Part shown: piece by piece, positions 21,355 to 34,230 of the stretch | How the letters are laid out: every line of letters begins with the position of its first letter | Position numbering within the stretch: the stretch's first letter is position 1 | Source: Omphiscola glabra | Lineage: Eukaryota; Mollusca; Gastropoda; Lymnaeidae | Length of the DNA stretch: 64,000 nucleotides | NCBI GenBank assembly: GCA_964017045.1 | Contig: OZ024794.1 | Coordinates: 19,941,117-20,005,116 of the forward strand | Reading direction: 5' to 3' | Position numbers and translations under genes: made by a program | The notes under the pieces: model-generated | What the model saw: only the letters and a program-made list of their open reading frames with translations | The model's database searches: none | Told to the model about the DNA's origin: nothing

Positions 21355-22418
21355 ACTGATCAAAAGGGTAAACGTTGGCCATTGAGCTTAACACTGGTCA
21401 ACGAGTTTTTAACACTGGTCAGTGAGGTTTAAACACTGGTCAATGAGGTTTTAACACGGGTCAGTGAGGTTTAAACACTGGTCAATGAGGTTTTAACGCT
21501 GGTCAATGAGGTTTTAACACTGGTCAATGAGGTTTTAACACTGGTCAACGAGTTTTAAACACTTGTCAGTGAGTTTAAACACTGGTCAATGAGGTTTTAA
21601 CACTGATTAGTGAGGTTTAACACTGGTCAATGAGGTTTTACCACTGATCAATGAGGTTTTAACACTGGTCAATGATGTTTTAACACTGATCAATGAGGTT
21701 TTAACACTGGTCAGTGAGTTTAAACACTGGTCAACGAGTTTTTAACACTAGTCAGTGAGGTTTTAATACTGATCAATGAGGTTAACACTGGTCAATGAGG
21801 TTTAACACTGGTCAATGAGGTTTTAAAACTGGTCAATGAGGTTTTAACACTTGTCAATGAGGTTTTAACACTGGTCAACGAGTTTTTAACACTGGTCAAC
21901 GAGTTTTTAACACTGGTCAGTGAGTTTAAACACTGGTCAATGAGGTTTTAACACTGATCAGTGAGGTTTAACACTGGTCAATGAGGTTTTAAAACTGATC
22001 AATGAGGTTTTAACACTGGTCAATGAGGTTTTAACACTGGCCAGTGAGGTTTTAACATTGGTCAATGAGGTTTTAACACTGGTCAATGAGGTTTTAACAC
22101 TGGTCAACGAGTTTTTAACACTGGTCAACGAGTTTTTAACACTGGTCAGTGAGTTTAAACACTGGTCAATGAGGTTTTAACACTGATCAGTGAGGTTTAA
22201 CACTGGCCAATGAGGTTTTAAAACTGATCAATGAGGTTTTAACACTGGTCAATGAGGTTTTAACACTGGCCAGTGAGGTTTTAATACTAATCAATGAGGT
22301 TAACACTTGTCAATGAGGTTTTAACACTGGTCAATGAGGTTTTAACACTGGTCAATGAGGTTTTAACGCTGGTCAATGAGGTTTTAACACTGGTCAGTGA
22401 GGTTTTAACACTGGTCAA
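21355..22418. repeat. 21-bp satellite-like array, about 50 units
   Basis: The unit ggtcaatgaggttttaacac + t (21 bp; 20-22 bp in variants) runs for about 1.06 kb. Variants ggtcaacgagtttttaacac, cagtgagtttaaacac and aactgatcaatgagg recur in the same order about 231 bp apart (near 21870 and 22101), showing a higher-order repeat of 11 units. Confidence 0.92.
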
Positions 22419-23646
22419 TCAATTCGCAAACATTCACATGAAAAGTTTATATTGATTAATGAGAAATACTAATCGCTTAGTGATGTTACAAATACAAGTC
22501 AGGTTTTGTCAAGTGTTGTTTAAAATATATCCCGGGAATCCTCAGTCCGGGATATACCGGGTGCTATCTTTTATAATAATCATTTCCTTTTCAGAAATTA
22601 AATTCTCTCAGTAAGAGTTGCAAAGGATTGTCGCTACAAGCCAAGTCCCGTAAAATCTAGTCAATTGCGCTCAGTTATTAAGCTCAGTGGTTCTGGTACA
22701 TAAATGAAGGACTGCGTTCAAGTTGTGTTAAGGAAATAGCTGAACAAGGTATGCGGACGCTTGAATCAAAAGTTAGGACAATAAGATGTGAACGTTGCTG
22801 TTATGAGGCTTTCCCCAGCGAACAGGACAAATAAAAATACGACAAGTTAAAAACTTAAGTGGTCGCCATTGTTGTTCCCGGAAGTAGGATTTTTTAGCCA
22901 TTGTTTTTTAAAATCATGTTTCTTGTCGCAATTTCATTTGTCATGTTTGCTGAGGAAGGCTCTTAGCCGAAACGTTAACATCTTAGTGTCCCGACTTCGG
23001 ATTCATGTTTCCACCTACCTTGCTCTACTATTTAGTTCTGGTACACATGTACTCAATTTTCTTCTAATCGTGCGCACATTTATCTAGAAGCAAAGTGTCC
23101 CGCGACAGGAATATGTTGAAAAAGACATATTTATAGGATTGACACCGCTTGTGTTGTAACAGAAAACTCTAATCATTACGTATGAGCGCGGGCTACTTTA
23201 AAAAAAACAACATCATTCTCATGTGGTTCCATATGTGGTTAAATATTACAGTACATGACATATACCATAACGGTTTCAATTTGTCATGTGTACATCACGC
23301 TTAAAAGCGAAGTGAAAGAGCTGTTTAAGTTCGGCACTTCTTTCACTGCTATCAGCCACGTCCGTTGTCCATCAACAATGGAAGCTGTCTGTCACTAATC
23401 AAACAAGATCATGCATAAAATTCTTGTATCGATTGATACCTCTGCTGATCGATAATCTAGGACCTCGTGTTTACTATAGGAGAACCAGCAATAAAAAGAT
23501 GAACGTCACGCCCCTCGGGCTAAATAATTTAGCTCCCGCTATAAATAGCCAATGAGAACCATCGGATTATTGGGTTTTCTTTTCGTCACCTCATTGTGGG
23601 TTGTTCTGGGGGTTAATAATATAAAGTGCCGTGCCATGTAATAGAT
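22419..23646. other. Unique DNA with a possible ribozyme-like motif
   Basis: No gene recognised. ctgaggaaggctcttagccg + aaacg at 22950-22974 resembles a hammerhead core (stem GGCT/AGCC) of the kind known from Penelope-like retroelements, but no reverse transcriptase is adjacent. Confidence 0.35.
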
Positions 23647-23828
23647 AGGTCATTTCAATCGACTAGCTGATTCCTTTGCTTTTGGAATAGAGAGGTCATT
23701 TCAATGGATTAGCTCATTCCCTTGATTTTGGAATAGAGAGGTCATTTCAATGGACTAGCTGATTCCTTTGCTTTTGGAATAGAGTGGTCATTTCAATGGA
23801 TTAGATTATTCCTTTGCTTGTTTACTCT
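23647..23828. repeat. 46-bp tandem repeat, 4 units
   Basis: aggtcatttcaatggactag + ctgattcctttgcttttgga + atagag repeats at exactly 46 bases (starts 23647, 23693, 23739, 23785). Confidence 0.9.
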
Positions 23829-24127
23829 ACTTTATAATCGTCGTCAATAATTTGTTGGACGTAAAGACTGATACACTTTATTCGCCATACTCTACTTTTT
23901 CATCAAGCAAATTATTCATACATTAATGGCAATCATATTAAAATTTCTTTAGAATAGAATAGAGGTTTCTTTACATAAAGTACACGGGTTACTGAGCAGT
24001 CCATGGATATTTTTGTTCAATGAAGTTGGATATGGAAAATGATATAGCTTTGTATCTGTAGCTTCTCACCTATGGGTTTTCTTACATGTTTTCATCATCG
24101 TTCATATATTTACATTTTATATAAACC

Positions 24128-24257
<130 letters not shown>

Positions 24258-24318
24258 GATACGCCGACGTTACCTCCGTTTTGAAAAGAAGAAAATCATT
24301 TACTATTTAAATTCAAAT

Positions 24319-24484
24319 TGGTTAGTCTGAATGTTCTGCAAGCTTAGCTTTTGGTTGGTTGGTCTAAATGTTCTGTAAGCTTTTGGTTGATTGATCTGAA
24401 TGTTCTGTAGGCTTTTGGTAGGTTGGTCTGTATATTATGGACGTTTTTGGTTGGTATCTCTGACTGTTCTGTAAGCTTCGGTTA
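24319..24484. repeat. About 36-bp degenerate tandem repeat, 4-5 units
   Basis: ggttggtctgaatgttctgt + aagcttttggtt recurs four to five times. Confidence 0.75.
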
Positions 24485-25374
24485 CTGTATCGGAATGTCC
24501 AATATTTATTTTCGTGAGTTTTCAACATTCTTCCAGTTCAAATGTGTAAGCTTCAAACGCTGCTCGGTGTATTCAGTTGCGCCAACTTGGTTTGTGACAA
24601 TCGGATGTTGTGTTATCCCTCGTACACAACTATACACTCTTTCGTTAATTAATTCTCGAAACAACGGACGAACTAAACTGGTCCGATGGGGACAGTTAAT
24701 TCTTGCCATCCTCTATTCACATTTCGAACCTTTATCTCAAGTCGTCTTTGATCCCCGCTTATCATCCCTCTCATCCAACCGTTGCTTATGACATTAATCC
24801 CGAAAGCTTATTCCCCTGTCATCGCCGTCTATGTATTATAATATCACGTCAATATTGCAGGACGAGGGGGTTTCATCCCAGTAACCAGAACAGACAATTC
24901 CCAAGGCAGTTATTTACACAACATTTCCATATACATTATATCGATCAGGTTATTTTGGACATGACATGCATCCCCCCCTCCGCCCTACCCCTCCACAAGC
25001 TAACTGCTGAAAATGGGCCCTAAAGGGAAAGTCGCAAATAACAAATTAATTAATCTCTAGCCTGAAACATCAGTTTTAAATAATTTTTTTCAAGTAGGTT
25101 GTTGACCTCTGTCCATTAAAAAATGCTTTTTAAAAAAAGGAAAAAAGTATTTTGAATTGTTGAGGTTTAAGGCAATCGTCGGAGTCGTAAATATTCTTTA
25201 ATTTATTATTCTTGTTTCAGTAAAACATAATAAAACATTTTAACAGAAGTGTTTGTCATTAATGACTTCAACTTGTCTACCTAATAAAAAATTAAAAACG
25301 TTTATTTTTATATTCAAATGTAAAATCAGATAGTGGCAAAAGATAATACGTTGAAAAAACACATACTAAAACAG
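24485..25374. other. Unique DNA, no gene recognised
   Basis: Open frames of 60-120 codons occur on both strands (24423-24791 plus, 24506-24709 minus, 24703-25023 plus) with no recognised domain or exon signals. Confidence 0.4.
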
Positions 25375-25600
25375 CCAGAGACTAATAACGCCAAAGGCTA
25401 ATAACGTCACAGATTAATAACGTCACAGAATAATAACGTCACATATTAATAACGTCACAGAATAATAACGTCACAGATTAATAACGTCACAGAATAATAA
25501 CGTCACAGATTAATAACGTCACAGAATAATAACGTCACAGACTAATAACGTCACAGACTAATAACGTCACAGACTAATGTCGTCACAGACTAATATCACA
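25375..25600. repeat. 16-bp minisatellite, about 14 units
   Basis: aga(t/a)taataacgtcac repeats every 16 bases. Confidence 0.9.
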
Positions 25601-26440
25601 TTAGGAAATAACATCAGCCGGCCGTCGAGCTTTTGCTCTTTATGCCTTCCCCAAAGAACCCCCCCCCCCCAATCCCCGAAGTCCGATTATCGTTGGAGCT
25701 TTCCCTTTGCCAGGACAGCCCCCACCCGAATCCACTCGATCGGGTTCCCTGGAGGCCGCCCCGACCCAAGAACACCCGGTTGGACCGACACTGTGCATAC
25801 ACACAGAGCAGACGGTTGCCTTTAATATAAGTAGCCGGGTTGGTAAATTTACGTCCTAATATCTTCCCCTCCTATCGCGGGGAAGCGTCGGACGCCCTTT
25901 AAGAGGGGTTCTACAGTAGGTTTCCACCCCGCAACTCGTTTGCGAAGTAGCTGGGATGAAACGGTTGCCTCTCTCGGGACTGCGTATCTAGAATCATCGG
26001 CCAGAGACTTCAACCTTAGCCTCTCACCTCATACACGGCAACTTGTAATCATGATCCCTACTTCGTCTCTGCCTTTGCTTCCAACTGTTAAACGTCACAG
26101 TGGGCAGCCCTGTAGGTGCTGTTTTAATTTCGGCATGTACCATGCATGTCCCCTGTCTGCCCACGCAGGACGCGCAATGACGTCACCGTCTAAACACGCC
26201 AAAGACTAATGTCACACCATAATGTACTTGTCGAACAATCATATCGTGTCAAATGAAAACAGTTCTCAAACTCTAGATCCAGTAACTGCCAATGAGTACA
26301 TGGCATCCCTACTCTAGACATTTAACTCCCCAACCATTAAATCTCTTCAGACATCTACAAGCCCAAGTTTGAAACACGAGTTGTCAGTGCTGACACCAAC
26401 AGTGCGATATTTATAATTGTATACGAAAGATAGGCTTGAG
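25601..26440. other. GC-richer unique block
   Basis: Higher GC than the neighbours, with overlapping frames on both strands (25577-25830, 25940-26209 plus), none recognised. It may be an exon-bearing or regulatory island or a decayed element. Confidence 0.4.
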
Positions 26441-26448
26441 CTCTTCAA

Positions 26449-26967
26449 TGATAGTCAGACCAGGTCGGTGGTTGTGGTGAATGATAGTTAGACCAGGGCG
26501 GTGGTTGTGGTGAATGAAAGTCAGACCAGGTCGGTGGTTGTGGTGAATGATAGTCAGACCAGGTCGGTGGTTGTGGTGAATGATAGTCAGACTAGGTCGG
26601 TGGTTGTGGTGAATGATAGTCAGACCAGGGCGGTGGTTGTGGTGAATGATAGTCAGACCAGGTCGGTGGTTGTGGTGAATGATAGTCAGACCAGGTCGGT
26701 GGTTGTGGTGAATGATAGTCAGACCAGAGCGGTGGTTGTGGTGAAATATAGTCAGACCAGGGCGGTGGTTGTGGTGAATGATAGTTAGACCAGGTCGGTT
26801 GTTGTGGTGAATGATAGTCAGACCAGAGCGTTGGTTGTGGTGAATGATTGTCAGACCAGGGTGGTTGTTGTGGTGAATGATAGTCAGACCAGGGTGGTTG
26901 TTGTGGTGAATGATAGTCAGATCAGGGCGGTGGTTGTGGTGAATGATAGTCAGACCAAGTCGGTTGT
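26449..26967. repeat. 33-bp minisatellite, about 16 units
   Basis: gatagtcagaccaggtcggt + ggttgtggtgaat (33 bp, 11 codons) repeats about 16 times. One plus frame reads VVVVNDSQTRS repeats. Two units hold in-frame stops from a tag variant, so the array is not one continuous ORF. Confidence 0.92.
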
Positions 26968-29775
26968 TGCGGAACTATGGCACGCGAAGAATTTTTTTTT
27001 TTTTTTACATTTTTTTTAATTTTTAAAGTACCTTATTTTTAAAACTAATTTTCATTCAACTTCATGAGTCCATAACCTTGAACTCTCAGTTATCGATTTC
27101 CTATTCTGACGACTCCCCCACAAAACGACTCGTCGAGTACACTCCTAAGTAATAGATCCTCGTGAGAAACAAACCATTGTTTACTATGTCTTTTATTTGT
27201 TGTGGTGCCAGGGAGTTTCCGGACCACTATTTTTCCACCCACTTCCTGGAAATAGGGAGACCGGAGATAGACCGTATATTTCCTTTATGACAAGGACGGC
27301 GCCTTCTCACGTCTGATTACTTTGCTACCAGCCGGCTCTGATCAGAGGACCGCACGAAGGACCAGCCTTATGTTTGTCTTCCAGTCTAGACGCCTCGGGC
27401 GAAACTGCGTCAACAAGACAATTGGTATGGTCCAGAGGGTCCTTAACTTATGCCTCTTGGGCAAATTAAAGTAAATAAAAGGATTAAAGGGTGTCCTGCT
27501 GAAAAACGTATGAAACAACTTTTAGTGATTTCAAAGTTCGCTGGCGATTTAGAATCAATAATTCTGGAATGAAGACTATAGATGCTTCATGGTTTTCATG
27601 GTGGCCCTTTAGTGAGAACAATTTGGGAAGCTCTTCTGCTATAAGTAGGTGAAAAAATTGTGGGAGTGGACTAATCTTTATGTTTAGTTTACTAAAAACA
27701 GAAGAAAAAAAAACGATAGAGGATGGTGGATATCAGGATACAACACGAATCCTTGTTGATTTTCTGGTCATTAGCCTGATGAAATATTGGTTATCTTTGA
27801 CCTGACTTCGTTTTATACGTGAACTTCCATTCCAAACGATGTATGGAAAATGTAATGTTTACTTACTATTGAAATGTTTAAACTGTGATATAATGATTAT
27901 AATAAAAATTTCACAGTTTAAATATAAGGTCGTTAGTATGTTAAATGTTTCATAACTGTCAAAGATGTCATTAGAAATGAGTGAACCACTAATGGGAAAC
28001 AACTGATATGGAATTAAATAGTCCCCGTGCATATAACACAGTTTCGGGACTTACAAAGACTGACCAATCAGAGTGTTTGATTTGGTCACGTGAGATAACA
28101 ACAGTTTTTGGAGTTGAGCAGCCATAATAAGAAACTGTGATTGGGGCTGGGGATTTCGTGCGTGAGATTTCAAAGGGAAATGAGAAATTGTCCTTTTAAA
28201 TTACGAATTGTGATGTGATGTGATTCAAAGCATAATATATCTTGTTACTGTGACATCATATAATTATTCTTATAGATATTGTGCGACTGATATTAAAATA
28301 GTCACTGTTTGAACAGTATCCTCTCCACTATTATTTATAACTTGACATTGGCAGTGACAATAATACTATACATTATATGCCATTGAAATGTAATCACATT
28401 TTAATCTCTCTCTATTTACATAAATGAATGTTTCTTTATTTGTTTGTATGTTTGTTCCGTATGCGTTCATATTCCTGGTCAGTTGTTGTGCCCACGCCCA
28501 CAAAGGTTTATGAATGATTAAAACCATTTAACAATATTCCTTTTGGGGCCGGGGGCCCTAAAGTCGTTTGTTACTTATATGAGCTAAATAAATATAATTT
28601 CAAAAAGAACTTTTGCATGGTTGGATGAACCGTTCAAGTTTGCAATGCGCCAGCCTGTTCGCTTGAAACAGCCGTTACAACCATTTTTACAATAGGTGGC
28701 GCTCGGGTCGGTGTTTACGGTGTATGAGGTAGCACGCCACATCCCCCAACATAAAATCTCTGTGCAAGCATCCAGCACAAGTTTCTTCCTAAATTAGTCA
28801 TCCCACAAACATAATTAAAACAGAAACACGTTCTTTCCTTGAGCAGCTTTGCTAGTACGCAAGATAAAAAAAACCTCCACATTATTAATCATTAGTAATC
28901 ATTAGTAATCATTAGTAATCATTAGGGTAAAAACTCACTTTAATTCTATGTTAATTTTAAACCGAGCACTTTGTTTGTTTTGTGGTTTTTTCCCCTCCTT
29001 TTTTTGTTTGTTTCGCATTCAAGTACTGTCCCAGTCACTGAGGTCTCCGATACATTGCACATTTCAAATATAATTTCGAACGTTTGAAATCCATTACATA
29101 GAATTAAGTTGCTTTTTTAAAAAAACAAAATTCTTCATGTTAGCCGTCTTTTTGTCTCAGCTTGCGTCTGCCTATCAGTTTATGAAATAGAGCTGCCCTG
29201 AGATGTTATGTTCACTTATTCCAATCCTCATTGCACAATGAGCGCAGTTCCAATTGGATTTTACCTAGCATCTCCCCGGGGGGGGGGGGGATCCAAACAT
29301 TTGCAAAACTGAACTGCTACTTCAAATATATACAGAAACAATGAAAGCATTTCATATGTTAACTATCAACATACACGACAATATCAATCTTTGAGATTTC
29401 ATATGTTAACTATCAACGTACATGACGATATCAATCTTCTTAATCGGTGTGTTCCCCCAGAGACCATCAACTGGATGGAACAAACCATAGTTGGTATTTT
29501 TGTTTTAGAGCCATGTTATGAAATCGAGACAGAACAAGACTTGTCCATTAACACTACCTGCGGACATTGACAGTTAATACACAGTAATTAATATAAAGAA
29601 ATTAGACTCCACGGTAAGATTGATTTATCAAGAGTTTCCAACAAAGGATGACAGACTAGACTTTAAATATAAATTTATTTTGTTTATGATTGCAGGCTAA
29701 GACCATTATATCGAAAATGAACTTTTTTTTTATTGTTTCGGCAACGCGTCTCCTACCTCAAAAATAACCCGCGGG
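26968..29775. other. Unique AT-rich DNA
   Basis: A GC-richer patch lies at 27200-27440. A 10-bp cattagtaat repeat (about four units) occurs at 28884-28925 and a G run at about 29279-29290. No gene recognised; the minus frame at 28584-28778 is discussed under rejected items. Confidence 0.4.
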
Positions 29776-30067
29776 TTACCCCAGAATACCCTGCCGGTGA
29801 CTCCAAATACCCTGCTGTTGACTCCAAATACCCTGCTGGTGACTCCATATACCCTGCTGGTGTCTCCAAATACTCTGTTGGCTACAAACCTAGATAGTGG
29901 CTCTAAATACCATGTTCGTGACCCCACGTACCTAGCTGGTGACTCCACATACCTTGATATTGACCCCAAATACATTGCTTCTGACTCCACATACTTTGAA
30001 GAAGATTCCAATTACGGTGCTAGGGCCTCCGCATATCCAGCGGTCGACTTCAGATATCTACTGGTGA
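29776..30067. repeat. 21-bp minisatellite, about 14 units, degenerate rightwards
   Basis: tgactccaaataccctgctg + g repeats every 21 bases. Units are near-identical on the left and progressively diverged on the right. Confidence 0.85.
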
Positions 30068-30214
30068 CCCCGCCTGCCTAGTACGTACCCTTCGTGTGAT
30101 TGGTGAGTTGCGTAAAAATCTAACTTTTATAGTGGCAAAGGAGGACCCCCTTTAACTTAGCCTCAAACACAATTCCTCAATTTGACTCCACAATCAATTA
30201 CTTTTTTAAAAAAC

Positions 30215-30936
30215 AAACAATTCCCTTCATTGCATTCTTACAGTCGTAAATCTACCCATCAACAATTCCCTTCATTGCATTCTTACAATCGTAAATCTAC
30301 TCATCAGCAATTCACTTCATTGCATTCTTACAGTCGTAAATCTACCCATCAACAATTCACTTCATTGCATTCTTACAGTCGTAAATCTACTCATCAACAA
30401 TTCACTTTATTGCATTCTTACATTCGTAAATCTACTCATCAACAATTCACTTCATTGCATTCTTACAGTCGTAAATCTACCCATCAACAATTCACTTCAT
30501 TGCATTCTTACAGTCGTAAATCTACTCATCAACAATTCACTTTATTGCATTCTTACAGTCGTAAATCTACTCATCAACAATTCACTTCATTGCATTCTTA
30601 CAGTCGTAAACCTACTCATCAACAATTCACTTCATTGCATTCTTACAGTCGTAAACCTACCCATCAACAATTCACTTCATTGCATTCTTACAGTCGTAAA
30701 TCTACTCATCAACAATTCAATTCATTGCATTCTTACAGTCGTAAATCTACCCATCAACAATTCACTTCATTACATTCTTACAGTCGTAAACCTACCCCTC
30801 AACAATTCACTTCATTGCATTCTTACAGTCGTAAATCTACTCATCAACAATTCACTTCATTGCATTCTTACAGTCGTAAATCTACTCATCAACAATTCAC
30901 TTCATTGCATTCTTACAGTCGTAAACCTACTCATCA
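30215..30936. repeat. 45-bp minisatellite, about 16 units
   Basis: tcaacaattcacttcattgc + attcttacagtcgtaaatct + accca (45 bp, 15 codons) repeats 16 times with c/t and a/c variants. The plus frame 30182-31060 is continuously open and reads HQQFTSLHSYSRKST repeats followed by 45 non-repeat residues. I see no promoter, signal peptide or homolog, so I treat the frame as a by-product. Confidence 0.93.
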
Positions 30937-31188
30937 GTTTCAGATTATCATTCAATTTGATCTTCGTTTGCGCGTTTTTAAAAGTTACAAACTAAAAAAA
31001 CTTGTCGGCATTGTTCTGATTGTTACATCTCGAAATCTAGAGATCGGATTATCTTATTAGATTGGTTTATGTTTTAAACGTGTCCCTGTGAGTGTTCTTA
31101 TCGTAATCTCACTTGTTCCCTAGTCAAATCTCCTTCAGCATTCCACCGAGACATAAAACATACCGTTTCCGGAAATTTGTTTGAAAGA

Positions 31189-31395
31189 AAATTTGTCGTT
31201 CAAATTTCCGTTCAACCAAACTTCCATTCGATTAAATTTCCGTTCGACCAAATTTACATTCGATCAAATTTCCGTTTGACCAAACTTCCGTTCCATCAAA
31301 TTTCCGTTCGACCAAACTTCCGTTCGATCAAATTTCCGTTCGACCAAACTTCCGTCGATCAATTTTCCGTCGACGAAATTTTTTTCAAACAAATT
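31189..31395. repeat. About 31-bp dimeric minisatellite
   Basis: ttccgttcgaccaaacttcc + gttcgatcaaa repeats. Each unit is itself two related 15-16-mers. Short indels are frequent. Confidence 0.85.
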
Positions 31396-31449
31396 TCCTG
31401 TAACCAAAACATACGATTGTGCTCCTTATCTCAACACGTAGAGTCATAT

Positions 31450-31657
31450 CAAATGGTCGGCAAACTCATTATTCAAAAGAGCCAAACATTAGCTGCAGGA
31501 CGAGTAAAAAAAATTTGAGAGCCAAATTTCTTTTCAACAACCTGTCAAGAACCATATTTTTTCGAGGTCAAAACCGATTTGTGGCCGACTGGCCGAGCCG
31601 CATTCGGGTCATTAAAGAGCAGAATGCGGCTCGCAAGCCGCCATTTTGCGACCACTG
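31450..31657 (-). mobile_element. OC1-like non-autonomous hAT element, copy 2
   Basis: aaatggtcggcaaactcatt on the left, aagccgccattttgcgacca + ctg on the right, and gagccaaat and atgcggctcgcaagccg inside match the family at 20827-21015 in reverse orientation. About 208 bp. The target duplication is not clear. Confidence 0.72.
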
Positions 31658-32594
31658 CATGGTTTACTTTATGCTCTTGTAGATGTCTACACACAGCAGG
31701 ACGACTCGAGATACTCAGCTGCCGATGCACGACAGACTTCCTCACTGGGGTGCTGTCACTGGTATGACATGGCCACCCAGCAGTAGATGCACGGCCAACT
31801 TCTTCACGGGGGGGGGGGGGGGGGGGGGGGGGGAGGGGGGGGAGAGGGGATTTTTGGTCGTTACTTTCAGCATCTCACAATCATCCAAAGTTTCACTGTT
31901 ACCAGGGTGTCACCACCATGACGACCTAACAGTTATTAGTCTTGTATTGATTCAACTAAAAAAAGAACGACTTTTGGGACTTGAGTCCTTTACGCAATAC
32001 ACAGAATGAGCTACGTATTTAAAACAATATATAATCAGAGGAAAAAAGATATGTAGCTGAAAATTCCTCAAATCCTACAAATATATGCATTATAATCATG
32101 CTTTTGTCTCAGAAATTAAAATTTATGTTAATAAAGATTTCTAAATTTAATATTAAATTTAATATTAAGGGATTTCTACTTGTAACCAACATTTTGAACA
32201 GATAATGTTTTCTAAGAAGATAACGTTGTAAAAAAAATTTAATAATTGTTTTAAAATAAAGACAGCCAAATTTATTAAAATTAGTCTTTATAAAAATTTT
32301 GTGTGTTTTTGTGTGTGTTATTTTTATTTATTTGGGGGGGGGGGGGTGCGTGGGGGATTTTAAAAAAGAATTTCAAATAGGACTCCAAGCGTTGGTGTTT
32401 TTACAATACCTTTGGTGTCAGTCAAAGTCTTTTTAGAACTCAAATAACTGGAATTACTTCAGCCTTTAATGCACTAACTCCGATATTTATTGTTAATATA
32501 CTCCTGAAATAAACGCCATCAATTATGCAATAAATATTGGAATAAGACACGATAAGTCATAATAGGCCATAATAAAGAAACATAATCTTAAAGA
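31658..32594. other. Unique DNA with a very long poly-G tract
   Basis: A G run of more than 30 bases, barely interrupted, lies at 31808-31848, with another of about 13 at 32334-32346. No gene recognised. Confidence 0.5.
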
Positions 32595-32668
32595 AACAGC
32601 CTAGCCCTAGGCTGGGGTACCGCGCTATATAAGACAACATATAATAATAATAATAATAATAATAATAA
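32595..32668 (+). mobile_element. Possible retroposon 3' end with (AAT)n tail
   Basis: gcctagccctaggctggggt + accgcgctatataaga is followed by an (aat) run. This looks like the 3' end of a LINE or SINE, but no head or coding part is adjacent. Confidence 0.4.
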
Positions 32669-34230
32669 ATCATAATAGGCCATAATAAGCCGTAATAAGC
32701 CATAATTAGTCTCTCTCTCTCAATTAATTATAACGTTATGAAAAGACAAGCAGACAGCTAATCAATCATTGAGTGCACTCGCCGTCAACTCGTCCGAACT
32801 TTAAGTAATTATATTGAAAGCAGGAGCACGTCTAAAGTGACGTCACTACTGTCAAGGACGGACAACTCTAAAACGATGAAGCGAGCAGAAAGTGGTTAGT
32901 TATTGTTCTTCGAGTGTTTAATGTGGACAAATTATGTTCTGGAAAGAAATGTGGTGTGCGTCTAAACGAGCACAAGCCGTCAATAGACAGATGTTCTGGA
33001 AAGAAATGTGGTGTGCGTCTAAAGGAGCACAAGCCGTTAATCAACAACTGTTCTGGAAGAATTGTGGTGTGCGTCTAAAGGAGCACAAGCCGTTAATCAA
33101 AGGATGTTCTGGAAAGAAATGTGGTGTGCGTCTAAAGGAGCACAAGCCGTCAATCAACAGATGTTCTGGAAAGAAATGTGGTGTGCTTCTAAAGGAGCAC
33201 AAGCCGTCAATCAACAGATGTCCTGGAAAGAAATGTGGTGTGCGTCTAAAGGAGCACAAGCCGTCAATCTACAGATGTCCTGGAAAGAAATGTGGTGTGC
33301 ATCTAAAGGAGCACAAGCCGTCAATCCACAAATGTCCTGGAAAAAAATGTGGTGTGCGTCTGAAGGAGCACAAGCCGTTAATCCACAAATGTCCTGGAAA
33401 AAAATGTGGTGAGCGTCTGAAGGAGAACAAGCCGTTAATCCACAAATGTCCTGGAAACAAATGTGGTGTGCGTCTGAAGGAGCACAAGCCGTTAATCCAC
33501 AAATGTTCTGGAAAAAAATGTGGTGTGCGTCTGAAGGAGCACAAGCCGTTAATCCACAAATGTCTTGGAAAAAAATGTGGTGTGCGTCTGAAGGAGCACA
33601 AGCCGTCAATCAATAAATGTCCTGGAAAGAAATGTGGTGTGTGTCTAAAGGAGCACAAGCCGTCAATCAACAGATGTCCTGGAAAGAAATGTGGTGTGCG
33701 TCTAAAGGAGCACAAGCCATCAATCCACAAAAGTCCTGGGAAAAAAAAGTGGTTTCCGTCTGAAAGAGCACAAGCCGTTAATCCACAAATGTCCTGGAAA
33801 AAAATGTGGTGTGCGTCTGAAGGAGAACAAGCCGTTAATCGACAAATGTCCTGGAAACAAATGTGGTGTGCGTCTGAAGGAGCACAAGCCGTTAATCCAC
33901 AAATGTCCTGGAAAAAAATGTGGTGTGCGTCTGAAGGAGCACAAGCCGTTAATCCACAAATGTCCTGGAAAAAAATGTGGTCTGCGTCTGAAGGAGCACA
34001 AGCCATTAATCCACAAATGTCCTGGAAAAAAATGTGGTGTGCGTCTGAAGGAGCACAAGCCGTTAATCCACAAATGTCCTGGAAAAAAATGTGGTGTGCG
34101 TCTGAAGGAGCACAAGCCGCCAATCAATAGATGTCCTGGAAAGAAATGTGGTGTGCGTCTAAAGGAGCACAAGCCGTCAATCAACAGATGTCCTGGAAAG
34201 AAATGTGGTGTGCGTCTAAAGGAGCACAAG

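Noticed and set aside
28584..28778. Nuclear-receptor DNA-binding-like motif CKNGCNGCFKRT on the minus strand
   Set aside because: An extra residue disrupts the usual CEGCKGFFKR spacing, the partner cysteines of both zinc modules are missing, and no splice sites frame it.
31450..31657. 8-bp target duplication for OC1-like copy 2
   Set aside because: Flanking 8-mers agtcatat and catggttt do not match convincingly; the element is called from its termini and interior only.
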